The position numbers and the translations under genes were made by a program. This document shows positions 15,614 through 25,618 of a DNA stretch of 59,409 bases, piece by piece. The notes under the pieces were generated by a model. That model did not search any database, was not told the origin of the DNA, and was given only the letters and a program-made list of their open reading frames with translations. Within the stretch, counting starts at the first letter, position 1. Every line of letters starts with the position of its first letter. The DNA comes from Geobacter sp. UBA5735 (GTDB lineage Bacteria > Desulfobacterota > Desulfuromonadia > Geobacterales > Geobacteraceae): NCBI GenBank assembly GCA_002419385.1, contig DIFZ01000031.1, forward strand, positions 1 to 59,409, given 5' to 3'.

Positions 15614-16627
15614 TTACCCGAATTCCACGCCTTCCTCTTTAAGGTTCCGGGTCATCAGGTCCAATACTGCCTGCCGGGGCGACTTGTCTTCATACAGAAC
15701 CCGGTAAACCTGTTCGGTGATCGGCATCTCCACCCCGAGCCGCTGTGCCAGCAGATACGTGGATTCAGCCGTCTTGACCCCTTCGGCAACCATGCGCATC
15801 CCGGCAAGTATCTCGGCCAGCTTCATTCCTTCACCAAGTTTCATCCCGACTGTTCGATTCCTTGACAGATCTCCCGTACACGTCAGTACCAGGTCTCCCA
15901 TGCCGGCCAGTCCCGCAAATGTGGCAGCCTGCCCTCCCATGGAAAGCCCCAGTCGCGCCATTTCCGCAAGACCCCTGGTTATGAGCGCAGCCCTTGGATT
16001 GTATCCAAGGCCCAGGCCGTCGGAAATCCCCGCAGCTATGGCAATGACATTCTTGATCGAACCGCCCAGTTCCACGCCGATCATGTCGTTGTTGGTATAG
16101 ACCCGGAAACAGGGGGTCGAAAAAGCCTCCTGCACGCTGCAGGCAACTGCCTGGTCGGGAGAGGCCGCGACAACCGCTGTCGGCATGTCGAGCGCCACTT
16201 CTTTCGCAAAACTGGGACCGGACAGTACGGAAAACCTGGAGAACAGCTCCGGAGGCAGCAGTTCCGAGAAAACCTGGGATATGGTCATCAGGGTATCCAG
16301 CTCGATGCCTTTGGCCGCATTGACCAGCAGGGCGCCTTGGCTGAGAAAGGGGAGCGCCCCTTTGATCACCCCTCTGACAACCTGTGTGGGAGAAACGAAG
16401 AGAACGAGCTCTTTTCCCGCGGCCGCAACCTGGAGAGAGTTCGTATAGTTCAGGCTTTCAGTCAGGGTGATTCCCGGAAGAAAGGCGGAATTGACTCGAG
16501 TAACAGTCATTTCCCGTACCAGATCTTCCTCATACGCCCAGAGAGTCACCTCGTGGCCCTTCCTGGCAAGCAGGTTGGCCAGCGTTGTCCCCCAGCTTCC
16601 GGCTCCGATCACCCCGATAGTGAGCAT
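15614..16627 (-). CDS. gpsA: glycerol-3-phosphate dehydrogenase [NAD(P)+]
   Basis: Makes sn-glycerol-3-phosphate for phospholipids from dihydroxyacetone phosphate. The 337-residue product begins MLTIGVIGAGSWGTTLA (Rossmann GxGxxG), has SGPSFAKEV at about residue 140, the catalytic-Lys region ELGGSIKNVIAIAAGISDGLG at about 190, and GMGDLVLTCTG at about 255. The upstream in-frame extension to 16768 is rejected because GGGAGG sits directly before the ATG pair at 16630/16627. The gene is 52 nt downstream of gyrA on the same strand. Confidence 0.96.
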   Translation of the reverse strand: MLTIGVIGAGSWGTTLANLLARKGHEVTLWAYEEDLVREMTVTRVNSAFLPGITLTESLNYTNSLQVAAAGKELVLFVSPTQVVRGVIKGALPFLSQGALLVNAAKGIELDTLMTISQVFSELLPPELFSRFSVLSGPSFAKEVALDMPTAVVAASPDQAVACSVQEAFSTPCFRVYTNNDMIGVELGGSIKNVIAIAAGISDGLGLGYNPRAALITRGLAEMARLGLSMGGQAATFAGLAGMGDLVLTCTGDLSRNRTVGMKLGEGMKLAEILAGMRMVAEGVKTAESTYLLAQRLGVEMPITEQVYRVLYEDKSPRQAVLDLMTRNLKEEGVEFG

Positions 16628-16679
16628 CATTCCCTCCCGTAATCCCCGCCTTCCGGCGGAGAAAGCGGCGTCACCCGCG

Positions 16680-19253
16680 TCAGTCCGCTTCAATCCCGTC
16701 AGAGCCGGCCTCTGGAGCCGGCTCATCAACAGGCTCTTCCCCATCGTCACTTTCATCTTTCTCGGCAAGCCGGGCCACTGCGACGATTCTCTCCTGCTCC
16801 TCGGTGACCATCAGGCGCACACCCTGGGTATTACGGCCGATCACGGAAAAACCGGCCACGGGCATGCGGATGATCTTGCCCTGGTCGGTGATGAGCATCA
16901 TGTCGTTTTCGTCCGTCACCTGGTTGATATCGACCACATATCCGTTCCGCTCCGTGGTCTTGATGGTGATGATACCTTTGCCTCCGCGGCTTTGCAAGCG
17001 GTATTCGTCAAGATTCGTCCTCTTCCCGAAGCCGTTTTCCGTCACGGTGAAGATGGTTGAGGAAGCGGCGTTCGGATTGATGATCTCCATCCCGATTACC
17101 ACGTCGTCATCTATCAGGGTCATTCCCCGCACACCGCGTGAAACACGCCCCATGGGGCGCGCATCAGCTTCATGGAAACGTATGGATTTGCCGTGGCGGG
17201 AGGCAAGCAGCACGTCCTGTCGTCCGTCGGTGATGGCAACGCCTATCAGTTTGTCATCCTCGTCCAGATTGACCGCGATGATCCCGCCGCTCCTGATGTT
17301 GGCATATTCCTTGAGCGGGCTCTTCTTTACCACTCCCCGGCGGGTGGCCATGATCAGGTTACGATCGTCTTCGAAACCCTTGATTGAGAGGATGGCGGCT
17401 ATATTCTCTTCTGACTGGAGGTTCAGGAGATTGACGATGGCCTTGCCGCGGGTTGCCCTGCCTCCCTCGGGTATCTCGTAGACCTTGAGAAGATAGACCC
17501 GTCCCGTATCGGTGAAAAACATCATGAAGTCCTTGCTGGAAGCAATGAACAGATGTTCAACGAAATCCTCCTCTTTGGTCTTCATGCCCGATTTTCCCTT
17601 GCCGCCCCGACGCTGTGCCCGATACTGGGAGACCGCTGTCCGCTTTATGTAACCGGTATGGGAAACGGTGACCACCACGTCCTCCTCGACAATGGTGTCC
17701 TCAAGAGAAATCTCAGCGGTCTGGTCGACGATCTCGGTCCGCCGCTCGTCACCGAACTTCTCCTTGACCTCGGTAAGTTCACCCACGATGATCTTGAGGA
17801 TTTCCACTTCCGAAGCGAGAATTTCCTTCAGGCGGGCGATGTAGGTGAGGATGTCGGCATATTCCTGGAGTATCTTCTCCCGTTCCAGTCCGGTAAGCCG
17901 CTGCAGGCGCATCTCCAGGATCGCCTGGGCCTGCTTGTCCGACAGGTGGACGCTCGGGGCAAAGACAGAGCCGGGAATCCCCAGCTTGTGCAGGTAGTCG
18001 GGGTCGGAAAAGCTCCCTGCCATGAGCCCCGCCTTGGCTTCCTCGGGGTTCGTCGATGCCCGGATCAGTTCGATCACCGCGTCCAGCCAGTCCAGGGCGA
18101 TCTTGAGACCTTCCAGGATATGGGCTCTGGCCTCGGCCTTTTTCAGTTCGAAGATGGTGCGGCGGGTGACGATCTCGCGACGGTGATCGACGAAGTGCAC
18201 CATTGCGTCGCGCAGAGTCAGCACCCTGGGCCGCCCCCCGACGATTGCCAGCATGTTGATGCCGAAAGAACACTGCATCTGGGTCTGTTTGTAGAGGTGG
18301 TTGAGAATCACCTGCGGATTCTCGTCCCTCTTCAGGTCGATCACGATACGCATGCCGTCCCGGTCCGATTCGTCGCGCAGGTCGGCGATCCCCTCGAGCT
18401 TCTTTTCCCGCACCAGTTCGGCAATCTTGGCAACGAGGTTGGCCTTGTTCACCTGGTAGGGAATTTCAGTGACGATGATGGACTGCCGCTCGGTCTTTTT
18501 CTGGGTCTCGATGAAGACCCGCGCCCGCATCTGGACGATGCCGCGACCGGTCCGGTAGGCCTGGAGGATTCCCTCGCGGCCATAGATGAAACCGCCCGTG
18601 GGAAAGTCCGGTCCCGGTACGAGGGATATGAGCTCGTCCAGTTCAATGACGGGGTTGCGGATCAGGGCAATGATGCCTTCGATGACCTCGGACAGGTTGT
18701 GGGGCGGTATGTTGGTTGCCATGCCGACGGCAATGCCGGCCGAGCCGTTGACCAGCAGGTTCGGGAACTTCGCCGGCAGGACCAGCGGCTCCTGGAGCGA
18801 CCCGTCGTAGTTCTCCCCCATGTCCACGGTTTCCTTGTCCAGATCTTCCAGAAGTTCGTGGGCGAGCCGCGACATGCGGATCTCCGTGTAACGCATGGCA
18901 GCCGGAGAATCGCCGTCAACCGAACCGAAATTTCCCTGTCCATTCACGAGCGGATAGCGCAGGGAAAAATTCTGCGCCATGCGGACGATGGTGTCATAGG
19001 CAGCGGTGTCGCCATGAGGGTGATACTTGCCGATCACGTCACCGACCACGCGGGCCGATTTCTTGAACGGCTTGTTCCAGTCGTTCCCCATGTCGTACAT
19101 GGCGTAGAGGCAGCGCCGGTGTACCGGTTTGAGCCCGTCCCGCACGTCGGGAAGGGCACGGCCGATGATGACGCTCATGGCATAATCCATGTACGAGCGT
19201 TTCATCTCGTCTTCGATGTTGATGGAGGTTTTGTTGATGGTGGTTTCGAGCAT
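16680..19253 (-). CDS. gyrA: DNA gyrase subunit A
   Basis: The breakage-reunion subunit of gyrase, 857 residues. The catalytic tyrosine is Tyr122 in AAMRYTEIR, and the GyrA box QRRGGKGKSG for DNA wrapping starts the C-terminal beta-pinwheel. In the quinolone region, position 83 is Thr (HPHGDTAAYD), not Ser as in E. coli. Thr occurs naturally at this position in several bacteria. The acidic tail (about residues 835-857) is rich in Glu and Asp. The start is ATG 19253 with AGAGG upstream. It is separated from gyrB by 93 nt that contain a dispersed GC repeat. Confidence 0.98.
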   Translation of the reverse strand: MLETTINKTSINIEDEMKRSYMDYAMSVIIGRALPDVRDGLKPVHRRCLYAMYDMGNDWNKPFKKSARVVGDVIGKYHPHGDTAAYDTIVRMAQNFSLRYPLVNGQGNFGSVDGDSPAAMRYTEIRMSRLAHELLEDLDKETVDMGENYDGSLQEPLVLPAKFPNLLVNGSAGIAVGMATNIPPHNLSEVIEGIIALIRNPVIELDELISLVPGPDFPTGGFIYGREGILQAYRTGRGIVQMRARVFIETQKKTERQSIIVTEIPYQVNKANLVAKIAELVREKKLEGIADLRDESDRDGMRIVIDLKRDENPQVILNHLYKQTQMQCSFGINMLAIVGGRPRVLTLRDAMVHFVDHRREIVTRRTIFELKKAEARAHILEGLKIALDWLDAVIELIRASTNPEEAKAGLMAGSFSDPDYLHKLGIPGSVFAPSVHLSDKQAQAILEMRLQRLTGLEREKILQEYADILTYIARLKEILASEVEILKIIVGELTEVKEKFGDERRTEIVDQTAEISLEDTIVEEDVVVTVSHTGYIKRTAVSQYRAQRRGGKGKSGMKTKEEDFVEHLFIASSKDFMMFFTDTGRVYLLKVYEIPEGGRATRGKAIVNLLNLQSEENIAAILSIKGFEDDRNLIMATRRGVVKKSPLKEYANIRSGGIIAVNLDEDDKLIGVAITDGRQDVLLASRHGKSIRFHEADARPMGRVSRGVRGMTLIDDDVVIGMEIINPNAASSTIFTVTENGFGKRTNLDEYRLQSRGGKGIITIKTTERNGYVVDINQVTDENDMMLITDQGKIIRMPVAGFSVIGRNTQGVRLMVTEEQERIVAVARLAEKDESDDGEEPVDEPAPEAGSDGIEAD

Positions 19254-19346
19254 TACAACCTCTTATAAGGCCAACGGCCCATGGTATAAAGTCAAAGGTT
19301 CTGAGAGCCCCTTTTGCCTCGTGCCCTGTGCCGTGCGCCTGTTTTT

Positions 19347-21734
19347 TTAAATATCCAGATTCGATACGTTCAAAGCATTCTGTTCGATGAAATCCCTCCT
19401 CGGCTCCACCTGGTCACCCATGAGGACGGTGAAGACGTTGTCCGCCTCAACGGCGTCCTCGATCTTCACCTGGAGGAGCGTCCGGTTGGAGGGTTCCATG
19501 GTCGTCTCCCAGAGCTGCTCCGGGTTCATCTCGCCCAAGCCTTTGTAGCGCTGTATGCTGAGGCCTTTCTTGGCACTTTCCATAAAGAAGGAAAGGAGAT
19601 CCAGGCCGATGGTGGTCGAAAACAGCTCTTTGCCTTCGCTTGAAACCACGGCGCGCCCGGTGCCGAAAATATCCCTGACCTTCCTGAAGCTTTCTGCCAG
19701 GAGGCCGTACTCGTAAGAACTGATGATATCCACAGTATGGCTGTCAATGGCAATCCGCAGATTGCCGAGCCGGATGATGATCCGTCCGTCTTCCAGCACC
19801 TTGCAGTCCGCACCCTCATAAACTTCCGCGACATTGACCATCTTCGGCGCCAGACATTCCAGGTCTTCGATGCCCCCCGCGACACGGAGCCGCAGCAGAA
19901 CCCTCACCAGATCCTCGTTGATCCCCTTGCGCACGACCTTGTCCAGCAGCGTGCGGTACTCGACCAGCTGCCTGATCAAAGGGATGATCTGTTTCCCCGT
20001 GTACGTCTTTGAACCATCCTCCAGAAACAGGGTGGTGTCTTCGGTTCCCTCTTCCAGCAGGTAATTCTGCAGGGCTGCCTCGTTCCTGAGATAGAGCTCC
20101 TTCTTGCCGCGCTTCACCTTGAAGAGGGGCGGCTGGGCGATGTAGAGATGGCCCCGTTCCACGATCTGCGGCATCTGGCGGAAAAAGAAGGTGAGCAGCA
20201 GGGTAAGGATGTGCGAGCCGTCCACGTCAGCGTCAGTCATGACGATGATGCGGTGATAGCGCAACTTGGCCACATCGAAGTCGTCCTTGCCGATCCCGGT
20301 CCCCAGAGCCGTGATGAGCGTGCCGATTTCCTGCGAAGACAGCATCTTGTCGAAACGGGCCTTCTCCACGTTGAGGATCTTTCCCTTCAGGGGCAGGATT
20401 GCCTGGAACTTGCGGTCCCTGCCCTGTTTGGCGCTGCCGCCCGCCGAATCACCCTCGACCAGGTAGAGTTCGCATTGCGCCGGATCGCGCTCCTGGCAGT
20501 CGGCCAGTTTTCCCGGAAGGTTGGAAATGTCGAGCGCACCCTTTCTGCGGGTGAGTTCCCTGGCCTTCCGGGCGGCTTCCCGCGCCCGTGCCGCATCGAT
20601 GGACTTCTCCAGGATTTTCTTGGCAATGGAGGGGTTCTCTTCCAGGAAAACGGCAAGTTTCTCGTTCATGAGAGACTCCACGTATCCCTTTATCTCCGAA
20701 TTGCCCAGCTTGGTCTTGGTCTGTCCCTCAAACTGTGGCTGGGGGATCTTTACCGAAATGACCGCGGTCAGCCCTTCCCTGAGATCTTCACCCGAAATGG
20801 ACACCTTGACGTTCTTCAGCAGGTTGTTGGCTGACGCATAGGTGTTCATGGTCCTGGTAAGGGCGGCACGGAATCCGATCAGATGGGTACCGCCTTCGTG
20901 AGTATTGATGTTGTTGGCAAAGGAGAACACTTTTTCGTCATAGGAATCGTTGTACTGGAGAGCAAGCTCCATGTCCACGCCGCCCTTTTCGCCCCGGATA
21001 TAGATGGGCTTCGGATGAAGGGGCGTGCGGTTGCGGTTCAGGTATTCAACGAAGGAGACTATTCCCCCTTCGTAGAGGAATTCATGGCGTTTTCCTTCCT
21101 CTCTTTCATCGGTGATGGTGATCTTGACGCCCGCGTTGAGGAAAGCGAGCTCACGCAGCCGCTGGGAAAGGACATCGAAAGAGAATTCGGTCGTTTCGAA
21201 AATGTCTCCATCCGGGAGAAATCTTATTTTTGTGCCTCTTTTCTTGGTTTCACCGGCAACCGCAAGAGGCCCCTGGGGTTCCCCCCGGCGGTAGGACTGC
21301 TGGAATAGCTTTCCATCCCGTCGTATTTCCAGTTCCAGCTGCGAGGAAAGCGCATTGACGACCGAGACGCCGACACCGTGCAGGCCGCCCGAAACCTTGT
21401 ATGACGTGTTGTCGAACTTGCCCCCTGCGTGAAGAACCGTGAGCACGACTTCCGCAGCTGACCGGCCTTCAGTCGGATGGATGTCGGTGGGTATGCCCCG
21501 CCCGTTGTCCACCACGGAAACCGAACCGTCCAGATGGATGGTTACGTTCACTTCGTTGCAGAATCCGGCAAGCGCTTCGTCGATGGAATTGTCCACCACC
21601 TCGTACACGAGATGATGAAGTCCCTGCGCCGACGTTGCACCGATATACATGGCAGGGCGTTTCCGCACCGCTGACAGGCCTTCGAGAACCTTGATCTTGT
21701 CGGCGCCGTAATCACTTGATATTTTGTCAGACAT
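19347..21734 (-). CDS. gyrB: DNA gyrase subunit B
   Basis: The ATPase subunit of gyrase, 795 residues. The GHKL ATPase domain shows VYEVVDNSIDEALAG and the GGLHGVGVSVVNALS lid. The Toprim domain shows EGDSAGGSAKQGRDR at about residue 430 and the metal-binding MTDADVDGSHI. Its length is typical of the short GyrB type without the E. coli insert. The ribosome site (AGAGG) lies inside the end of recF, and the start follows the recF stop by 1 nt, so translation is probably coupled. Confidence 0.98.
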   Translation of the reverse strand: MSDKISSDYGADKIKVLEGLSAVRKRPAMYIGATSAQGLHHLVYEVVDNSIDEALAGFCNEVNVTIHLDGSVSVVDNGRGIPTDIHPTEGRSAAEVVLTVLHAGGKFDNTSYKVSGGLHGVGVSVVNALSSQLELEIRRDGKLFQQSYRRGEPQGPLAVAGETKKRGTKIRFLPDGDIFETTEFSFDVLSQRLRELAFLNAGVKITITDEREEGKRHEFLYEGGIVSFVEYLNRNRTPLHPKPIYIRGEKGGVDMELALQYNDSYDEKVFSFANNINTHEGGTHLIGFRAALTRTMNTYASANNLLKNVKVSISGEDLREGLTAVISVKIPQPQFEGQTKTKLGNSEIKGYVESLMNEKLAVFLEENPSIAKKILEKSIDAARAREAARKARELTRRKGALDISNLPGKLADCQERDPAQCELYLVEGDSAGGSAKQGRDRKFQAILPLKGKILNVEKARFDKMLSSQEIGTLITALGTGIGKDDFDVAKLRYHRIIVMTDADVDGSHILTLLLTFFFRQMPQIVERGHLYIAQPPLFKVKRGKKELYLRNEAALQNYLLEEGTEDTTLFLEDGSKTYTGKQIIPLIRQLVEYRTLLDKVVRKGINEDLVRVLLRLRVAGGIEDLECLAPKMVNVAEVYEGADCKVLEDGRIIIRLGNLRIAIDSHTVDIISSYEYGLLAESFRKVRDIFGTGRAVVSSEGKELFSTTIGLDLLSFFMESAKKGLSIQRYKGLGEMNPEQLWETTMEPSNRTLLQVKIEDAVEADNVFTVLMGDQVEPRRDFIEQNALNVSNLDI

Positions 21735-21735
21735 T

Positions 21736-22836
21736 CTATACCTCTGTCAGTACTCTCCCGTTGCTTACGGGAAAGGTGGTGTAGGATCCTATGCCTCCCA
21801 GTCTTATGTTGTCAAGGCTGGTGGTGGTTATGAAAACCTGCATCTCCCGTTCTTTCAGGAACGCCATGAAATTGCCGTTGCGGTCCCGGTCCAGTTCCGA
21901 GGTCATGTCATCCAGCAGGAGAACGGGAGGAGTGCCCCATTTTTTCTTCAAATATTCGATTTCAGCCATCTTGAGAGCCAGGACGAAGCTCCTCTGTTCG
22001 CCCTGGGAGCCGTGATGGTTCAACGGCTTGCCGTTGAGGATGAATTCCAGGTCGTCCCGATGGGGACCCGCAAGGGTCGTCCCCCTGCGGAACTCGTCGT
22101 CAGCCATGCTTTCAAACACGCCCAGCAGACTGTCGCGCACATCGATCAGGGTGTGCTCCCTGGTAGAAACCCGGGAACGGTAGCTGATGTCTGCTTTTTC
22201 ACCCTGCCCTGCAATGCCGGTATACAGTTCCCGCAGCAAACCGGCAATTTCTGCAACAAAGAAGTCTCTCTTTTTCATCAGGAGAGCGCCCGCTTCCGCC
22301 AATTGCCTGGTCCAGACTCCAAGGCCGTCCTTCTCACCCCTTTTCAGCAGCGAATTCCTGTTTTTGAGGATCTTGAAATAGTCGTGGTGGATCGCCAGAT
22401 AGCCCGTGTCACCACTGAATATGGCCCGGTCGAGATACCTGCGGCGTGCTTCAGGCAATCCCCTCACCATGGATATGTCTTCCGGAGAAAACACCACCAT
22501 GTTGAGATTGCCGAAAAAATCGGCAGGCCGCACAACCGGTTTGCGATCCACGAACGCCCTCTTGCCGGAATCCTTGATGGACAGGGATATCTCGCGGGTA
22601 ATGCCGTCGCGCCGGACCCAGCCTTTGAGAAGAGAATAGGGAACCCCGTAGGAAACCAGATCGCTGTTCCGGGTCATGCGGAATGATTTCATCGTCCCCA
22701 GGAGATAGATGGATTCCAGCAGGTTTGTTTTTCCCTGGGCATTGTTTCCCACGATGATGTTGAAACGTTCGTGGGGTGAAAGCTCGGCTTCCCGTATATT
22801 TCTGAAAGAGTGGATCTGTAGTTTGATCAACTTCAT
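21736..22836 (-). CDS. recF: DNA replication and repair protein RecF
   Basis: SMC-like ATPase that helps load RecA at gaps. It has 366 residues, with the Walker A NNAQGKTNLLESIYLLG at about residues 31-47, the signature region SQGEQRSFVLALKMAE, and the Walker B-type LLLDDMTSELDRDR. It follows dnaN after a 79-nt gap that contains a terminator-like hairpin, and is immediately followed by gyrB. The start is ATG 22836 with GGAAG upstream. Confidence 0.97.
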   Translation of the reverse strand: MKLIKLQIHSFRNIREAELSPHERFNIIVGNNAQGKTNLLESIYLLGTMKSFRMTRNSDLVSYGVPYSLLKGWVRRDGITREISLSIKDSGKRAFVDRKPVVRPADFFGNLNMVVFSPEDISMVRGLPEARRRYLDRAIFSGDTGYLAIHHDYFKILKNRNSLLKRGEKDGLGVWTRQLAEAGALLMKKRDFFVAEIAGLLRELYTGIAGQGEKADISYRSRVSTREHTLIDVRDSLLGVFESMADDEFRRGTTLAGPHRDDLEFILNGKPLNHHGSQGEQRSFVLALKMAEIEYLKKKWGTPPVLLLDDMTSELDRDRNGNFMAFLKEREMQVFITTTSLDNIRLGGIGSYTTFPVSNGRVLTEV

Positions 22837-22853
22837 GGAATACAGCTTCCGCA

Positions 22854-22883
22854 GAAAAAAGGCCGCTCCGCCGAGAGGCCTTT
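22854..22883 (-). terminator. rho-independent terminator or attenuator after dnaN
   Basis: On the minus strand AAAGGCC (22883-22877) pairs with GGCCTTT (22864-22858), with further pairing inside, and the stem is followed by a T-run (plus-strand A-run 22854-22860). It lies between dnaN and recF, so part of the dnaN transcript probably ends here. Confidence 0.75.
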
Positions 22884-22915
22884 CAGAGGGATCCGGGTAA
22901 CGGCCATTCCCTCTG

Positions 22916-24034
22916 TCATACCCTCATCGGCATGATGACGGAAAGGAAGCCCTTGTCCTGATGAGGCCTGATTATCGCAGGTGACAGTCCATCCTTCAAT
23001 TCCAGATCCACGAGGTCTTCATCTATGACGGACAGAGCGTCAATGAGATAGCGGGCATTGAATCGAACGGAAATGAGCGGACCGTTATAGGAAATCTCCA
23101 GGCTTTCACGCGCATCCCCAAGTTCGGGATTGCTTGCCGATAGTTCCATGGATCCGTCAGACAGTTCCATCATGATGCCTTTGAATTTCTCGCTGGACAG
23201 TATTGACATCCTCCGCAACGAATGAAAGAAGTCATTCCGGTTGACCGTGATCCGCTTGTCGTTGTCCTGGGGCATGACACGGGTGTAATCGGGAAAGAAT
23301 CCATCAACAAGGCGCATCAGTACGACCGTGTCCTTCTTTTTCACGACGGCGCTGTTGTCAAGGAACGTGATCAGAATTTCGCCATCATCGTCTTCGGTCA
23401 TCTTTTTCAGTTCGAAAATGCCCTTTTTGGGAAAGATGACCCCGTTTTTCAGATCCTGGGAGTCGACGGGGGAAATGGCCCGTTCAGAGATGGCGAGCCG
23501 GTGACCGTCAGTGGCAACCATGCGGAGCAGAACCCCGGATTCTTCTTCCAGCGCTTTGACGAATATGCCGTTGAGATTGTATTTGGTTTCGTCATGGCAG
23601 ATGGCTAAAGATGTGGTTTCCACCATCTGTCTGACCATAGTGCTGTCGAACCTGATGAACGTGCTGTCGTTTATTGCCGGGAAAAATGGAAATTCCTCGG
23701 GCGAGAGGCCGACAAGGTTGAAATGTGCCTTGCCGCAACGAAGGTCGATCCAGTCGTTTTCCTTGGTGGAAAAGAGAATTTCCTGTTCCGGGAGTTCTTT
23801 GATGATTTCATAGAGTTTTTTCGCGGAAACGGTTATTTTGCCTTCGCCCGTCACGGTTGCGGGATAGGAGCTTTTCATGCCGACTTCCAGGTCGGTGACG
23901 ATAAGGTCGATTTTCTCGGCACGGGCGTCGATGAGAACGTTGGACAGGATTGGCATGGTTTTGCGGTTCTCGATAATGCCCTGCACGCGTTGCAGTGCTT
24001 TGAGGAATGTTTCTTTGGCGATGGCGAATTCCAT
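22916..24034 (-). CDS. dnaN: DNA polymerase III beta sliding clamp
   Basis: Ring-shaped processivity clamp. The 372-residue protein has the usual three-domain length, the N-terminus MEFAIAKETFLKALQRVQ followed by MPILSNVLIDA, and the C-terminal FLSVIMPMRV that ends most bacterial clamps. The start is ATG 24034, with GGGGG about 5 nt upstream. It lies 225 nt downstream of dnaA. That gap carries DnaA-box-like sites, so dnaN may have its own DnaA-sensitive promoter there. Confidence 0.98.
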   Translation of the reverse strand: MEFAIAKETFLKALQRVQGIIENRKTMPILSNVLIDARAEKIDLIVTDLEVGMKSSYPATVTGEGKITVSAKKLYEIIKELPEQEILFSTKENDWIDLRCGKAHFNLVGLSPEEFPFFPAINDSTFIRFDSTMVRQMVETTSLAICHDETKYNLNGIFVKALEEESGVLLRMVATDGHRLAISERAISPVDSQDLKNGVIFPKKGIFELKKMTEDDDGEILITFLDNSAVVKKKDTVVLMRLVDGFFPDYTRVMPQDNDKRITVNRNDFFHSLRRMSILSSEKFKGIMMELSDGSMELSASNPELGDARESLEISYNGPLISVRFNARYLIDALSVIDEDLVDLELKDGLSPAIIRPHQDKGFLSVIMPMRV

Positions 24035-24218
24035 GTGGCCCCCACTTATACCGGAAAGATAATACTAATTGTTTTTATAAAAAATACAGTAGTAAGAAGT
24101 AGACAGGTGTTGAACTGTTGAAAGTCCTAAAAAATGTTTGTAATGCCGTATGGTTGTCCTGTTGAAAACCGTGTTGGCCCATGAGCGGTGTTTGAGCCGG
24201 AATAAACAGGCTGCTTTT

Positions 24219-24247
24219 TTTTCCACAGGATCCGGAGTTTTCCCACA
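24219..24247 (+). promoter_or_regulatory. DnaA-box-like pair in the dnaA-dnaN spacer
   Basis: TTTTCCACA (24219-24227) fits the DnaA box rule TTWTNCACA, and TTTCCCACA (24239-24247) differs at one position. Their first bases are 20 nt apart, in the same orientation. They sit just downstream of the dnaA stop codon, a common place for part of an origin. Binding is inferred only from similarity. Confidence 0.55.
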
Positions 24248-24259
24248 GCTTTTTCCGGC

Positions 24260-25609
24260 TTATTCCAACAACCCTCTCCTCAGGGTTTCAACGGTATTCT
24301 TCACGTCGGAATCAGACGAAACGAGTTTGGTGATCTTCTTGAAAGAATGAATAATGGTTGAATGATCTTTGCCGCCGAATTTGTCGCCGATTTCGGGATA
24401 GGAAGCTTTGGTCAGTTCCCGGCAGAGGAAAATGGCTATCTGTCTGGGAATAACGAGTGTTTTCAGACGCTTGTCCGATTTGAGGTCGGAAACCCTGAGG
24501 CCGAAATAGTCGGCGACGAACTTCTGGATCATTTCTACGCTGATCTCGCGGTTTTTTTCTACAATTATGTCCTTCAGCACTTCGCGGGCCATGGAGAGGG
24601 TGATCTCGTTACCGGTCAGGCTCGCATAAGCGCCAAGGCGAATCAGCATGCCTTCGAGCTCGCGTACGTTGGTCGTGGAACTTGAGGCAAGGAAAAGCGC
24701 GACATCGTCCGGCAGATGAATCGTATCGGTTTCTGATTTTTTCTTCAGAATTGCAACCTTGGTTTCGATGTCCGGGGGTTGTATGTCAGCGATCAGACCC
24801 CATTCGAATCGGGATCTGAGCCGTTCTTCCAGACCTGCCATGTCCTTCGGAAACTTGTCCGACGTCACCACGATCTGCTTGTGTGATTCATGGAGTGCGT
24901 TGAACGTGTGGAAAAACTCTTCCTGGGTTGCTTCCTTGCCGGCCATGAACTGGATGTCATCGATCAGCAGGACGTCCATGCTCCTGAATTTGTTTCTGAA
25001 CTCTTCCATTTTCTTGTAACGGATGCAGTTGATCATCTCGTTCATGAATTTTTCAGAGGTGTACAGGCAGATGCGAGCTGCCGGGTTCACGCCCAGAATA
25101 TGGTTGCCGATCGCGGTAAGAAGGTGCGTTTTGCCGAGGCCGACGCCACCATAGATGAAGAGCGGATTATAGTTGGTAGCCGGCTTGTTTGCCACTGCTT
25201 GTGCTGCTGCGTGGGCAAACTGGTTGCCTGCTCCGCAAACGAAGGTTTCGAATGAATATTTGGGGTTGAGATTGGAACAGTAATCAAGGCTGTTCCTGGA
25301 ATCAGGTGGTGGTGCGGCATCTGACTGCGGTCTGACGTCCGACGCCTCAGTCGGAACCTCAGGCGCTATTCTCGGTGATATGCGTATTTCAACGGCCATT
25401 TTTGTCTTGAGCAGGGCAGAAAGGGCTTCCTCAATCATGGCGAGATAGTTTTCCCGAACCATTTCCCTGAAAAAATTGTTCGGGGCCTCCAGATAGAGCA
25501 GGTTTTCGCCCGCATCAATGAACTTGAGCGGTTGAATCCATGTGGTGAAGGTATGGGGGGTGAGGACCTTCTCCATATTGGAAAGTACATCATTCCATAC
25601 TTTTTCCAT
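24260..25609 (-). CDS. dnaA: chromosomal replication initiator DnaA
   Basis: AAA+ initiator that opens the origin. Domain I is at the N-terminus (TWIQPLKFI). A short linker follows, then the AAA+ core beginning at YSFETFVCGAGNQFAHAAAQ. This core has Walker A GGVGLGKTHLL, Walker B VLLIDDIQFMAGK and the arginine-finger region RFEWGLIADIQPPD. Domain IV ends with the DnaA signature GGKDHSTIIHSFKKI. The start is taken as ATG 25609 (449 residues). ATG 25618 is equally possible, as neither has a strong ribosome site. It diverges from rpmH. Confidence 0.97.
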   Translation of the reverse strand: MEKVWNDVLSNMEKVLTPHTFTTWIQPLKFIDAGENLLYLEAPNNFFREMVRENYLAMIEEALSALLKTKMAVEIRISPRIAPEVPTEASDVRPQSDAAPPPDSRNSLDYCSNLNPKYSFETFVCGAGNQFAHAAAQAVANKPATNYNPLFIYGGVGLGKTHLLTAIGNHILGVNPAARICLYTSEKFMNEMINCIRYKKMEEFRNKFRSMDVLLIDDIQFMAGKEATQEEFFHTFNALHESHKQIVVTSDKFPKDMAGLEERLRSRFEWGLIADIQPPDIETKVAILKKKSETDTIHLPDDVALFLASSSTTNVRELEGMLIRLGAYASLTGNEITLSMAREVLKDIIVEKNREISVEMIQKFVADYFGLRVSDLKSDKRLKTLVIPRQIAIFLCRELTKASYPEIGDKFGGKDHSTIIHSFKKITKLVSSDSDVKNTVETLRRGLLE

Positions 25610-25618
25610 AGAAAACAT

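Noticed and set aside
17553..19268. 571-residue open frame on the plus strand opposite gyrA
   Set aside because: Antisense shadow of a strongly conserved gene in GC-rich DNA. No domain, ribosome site or family resemblance.
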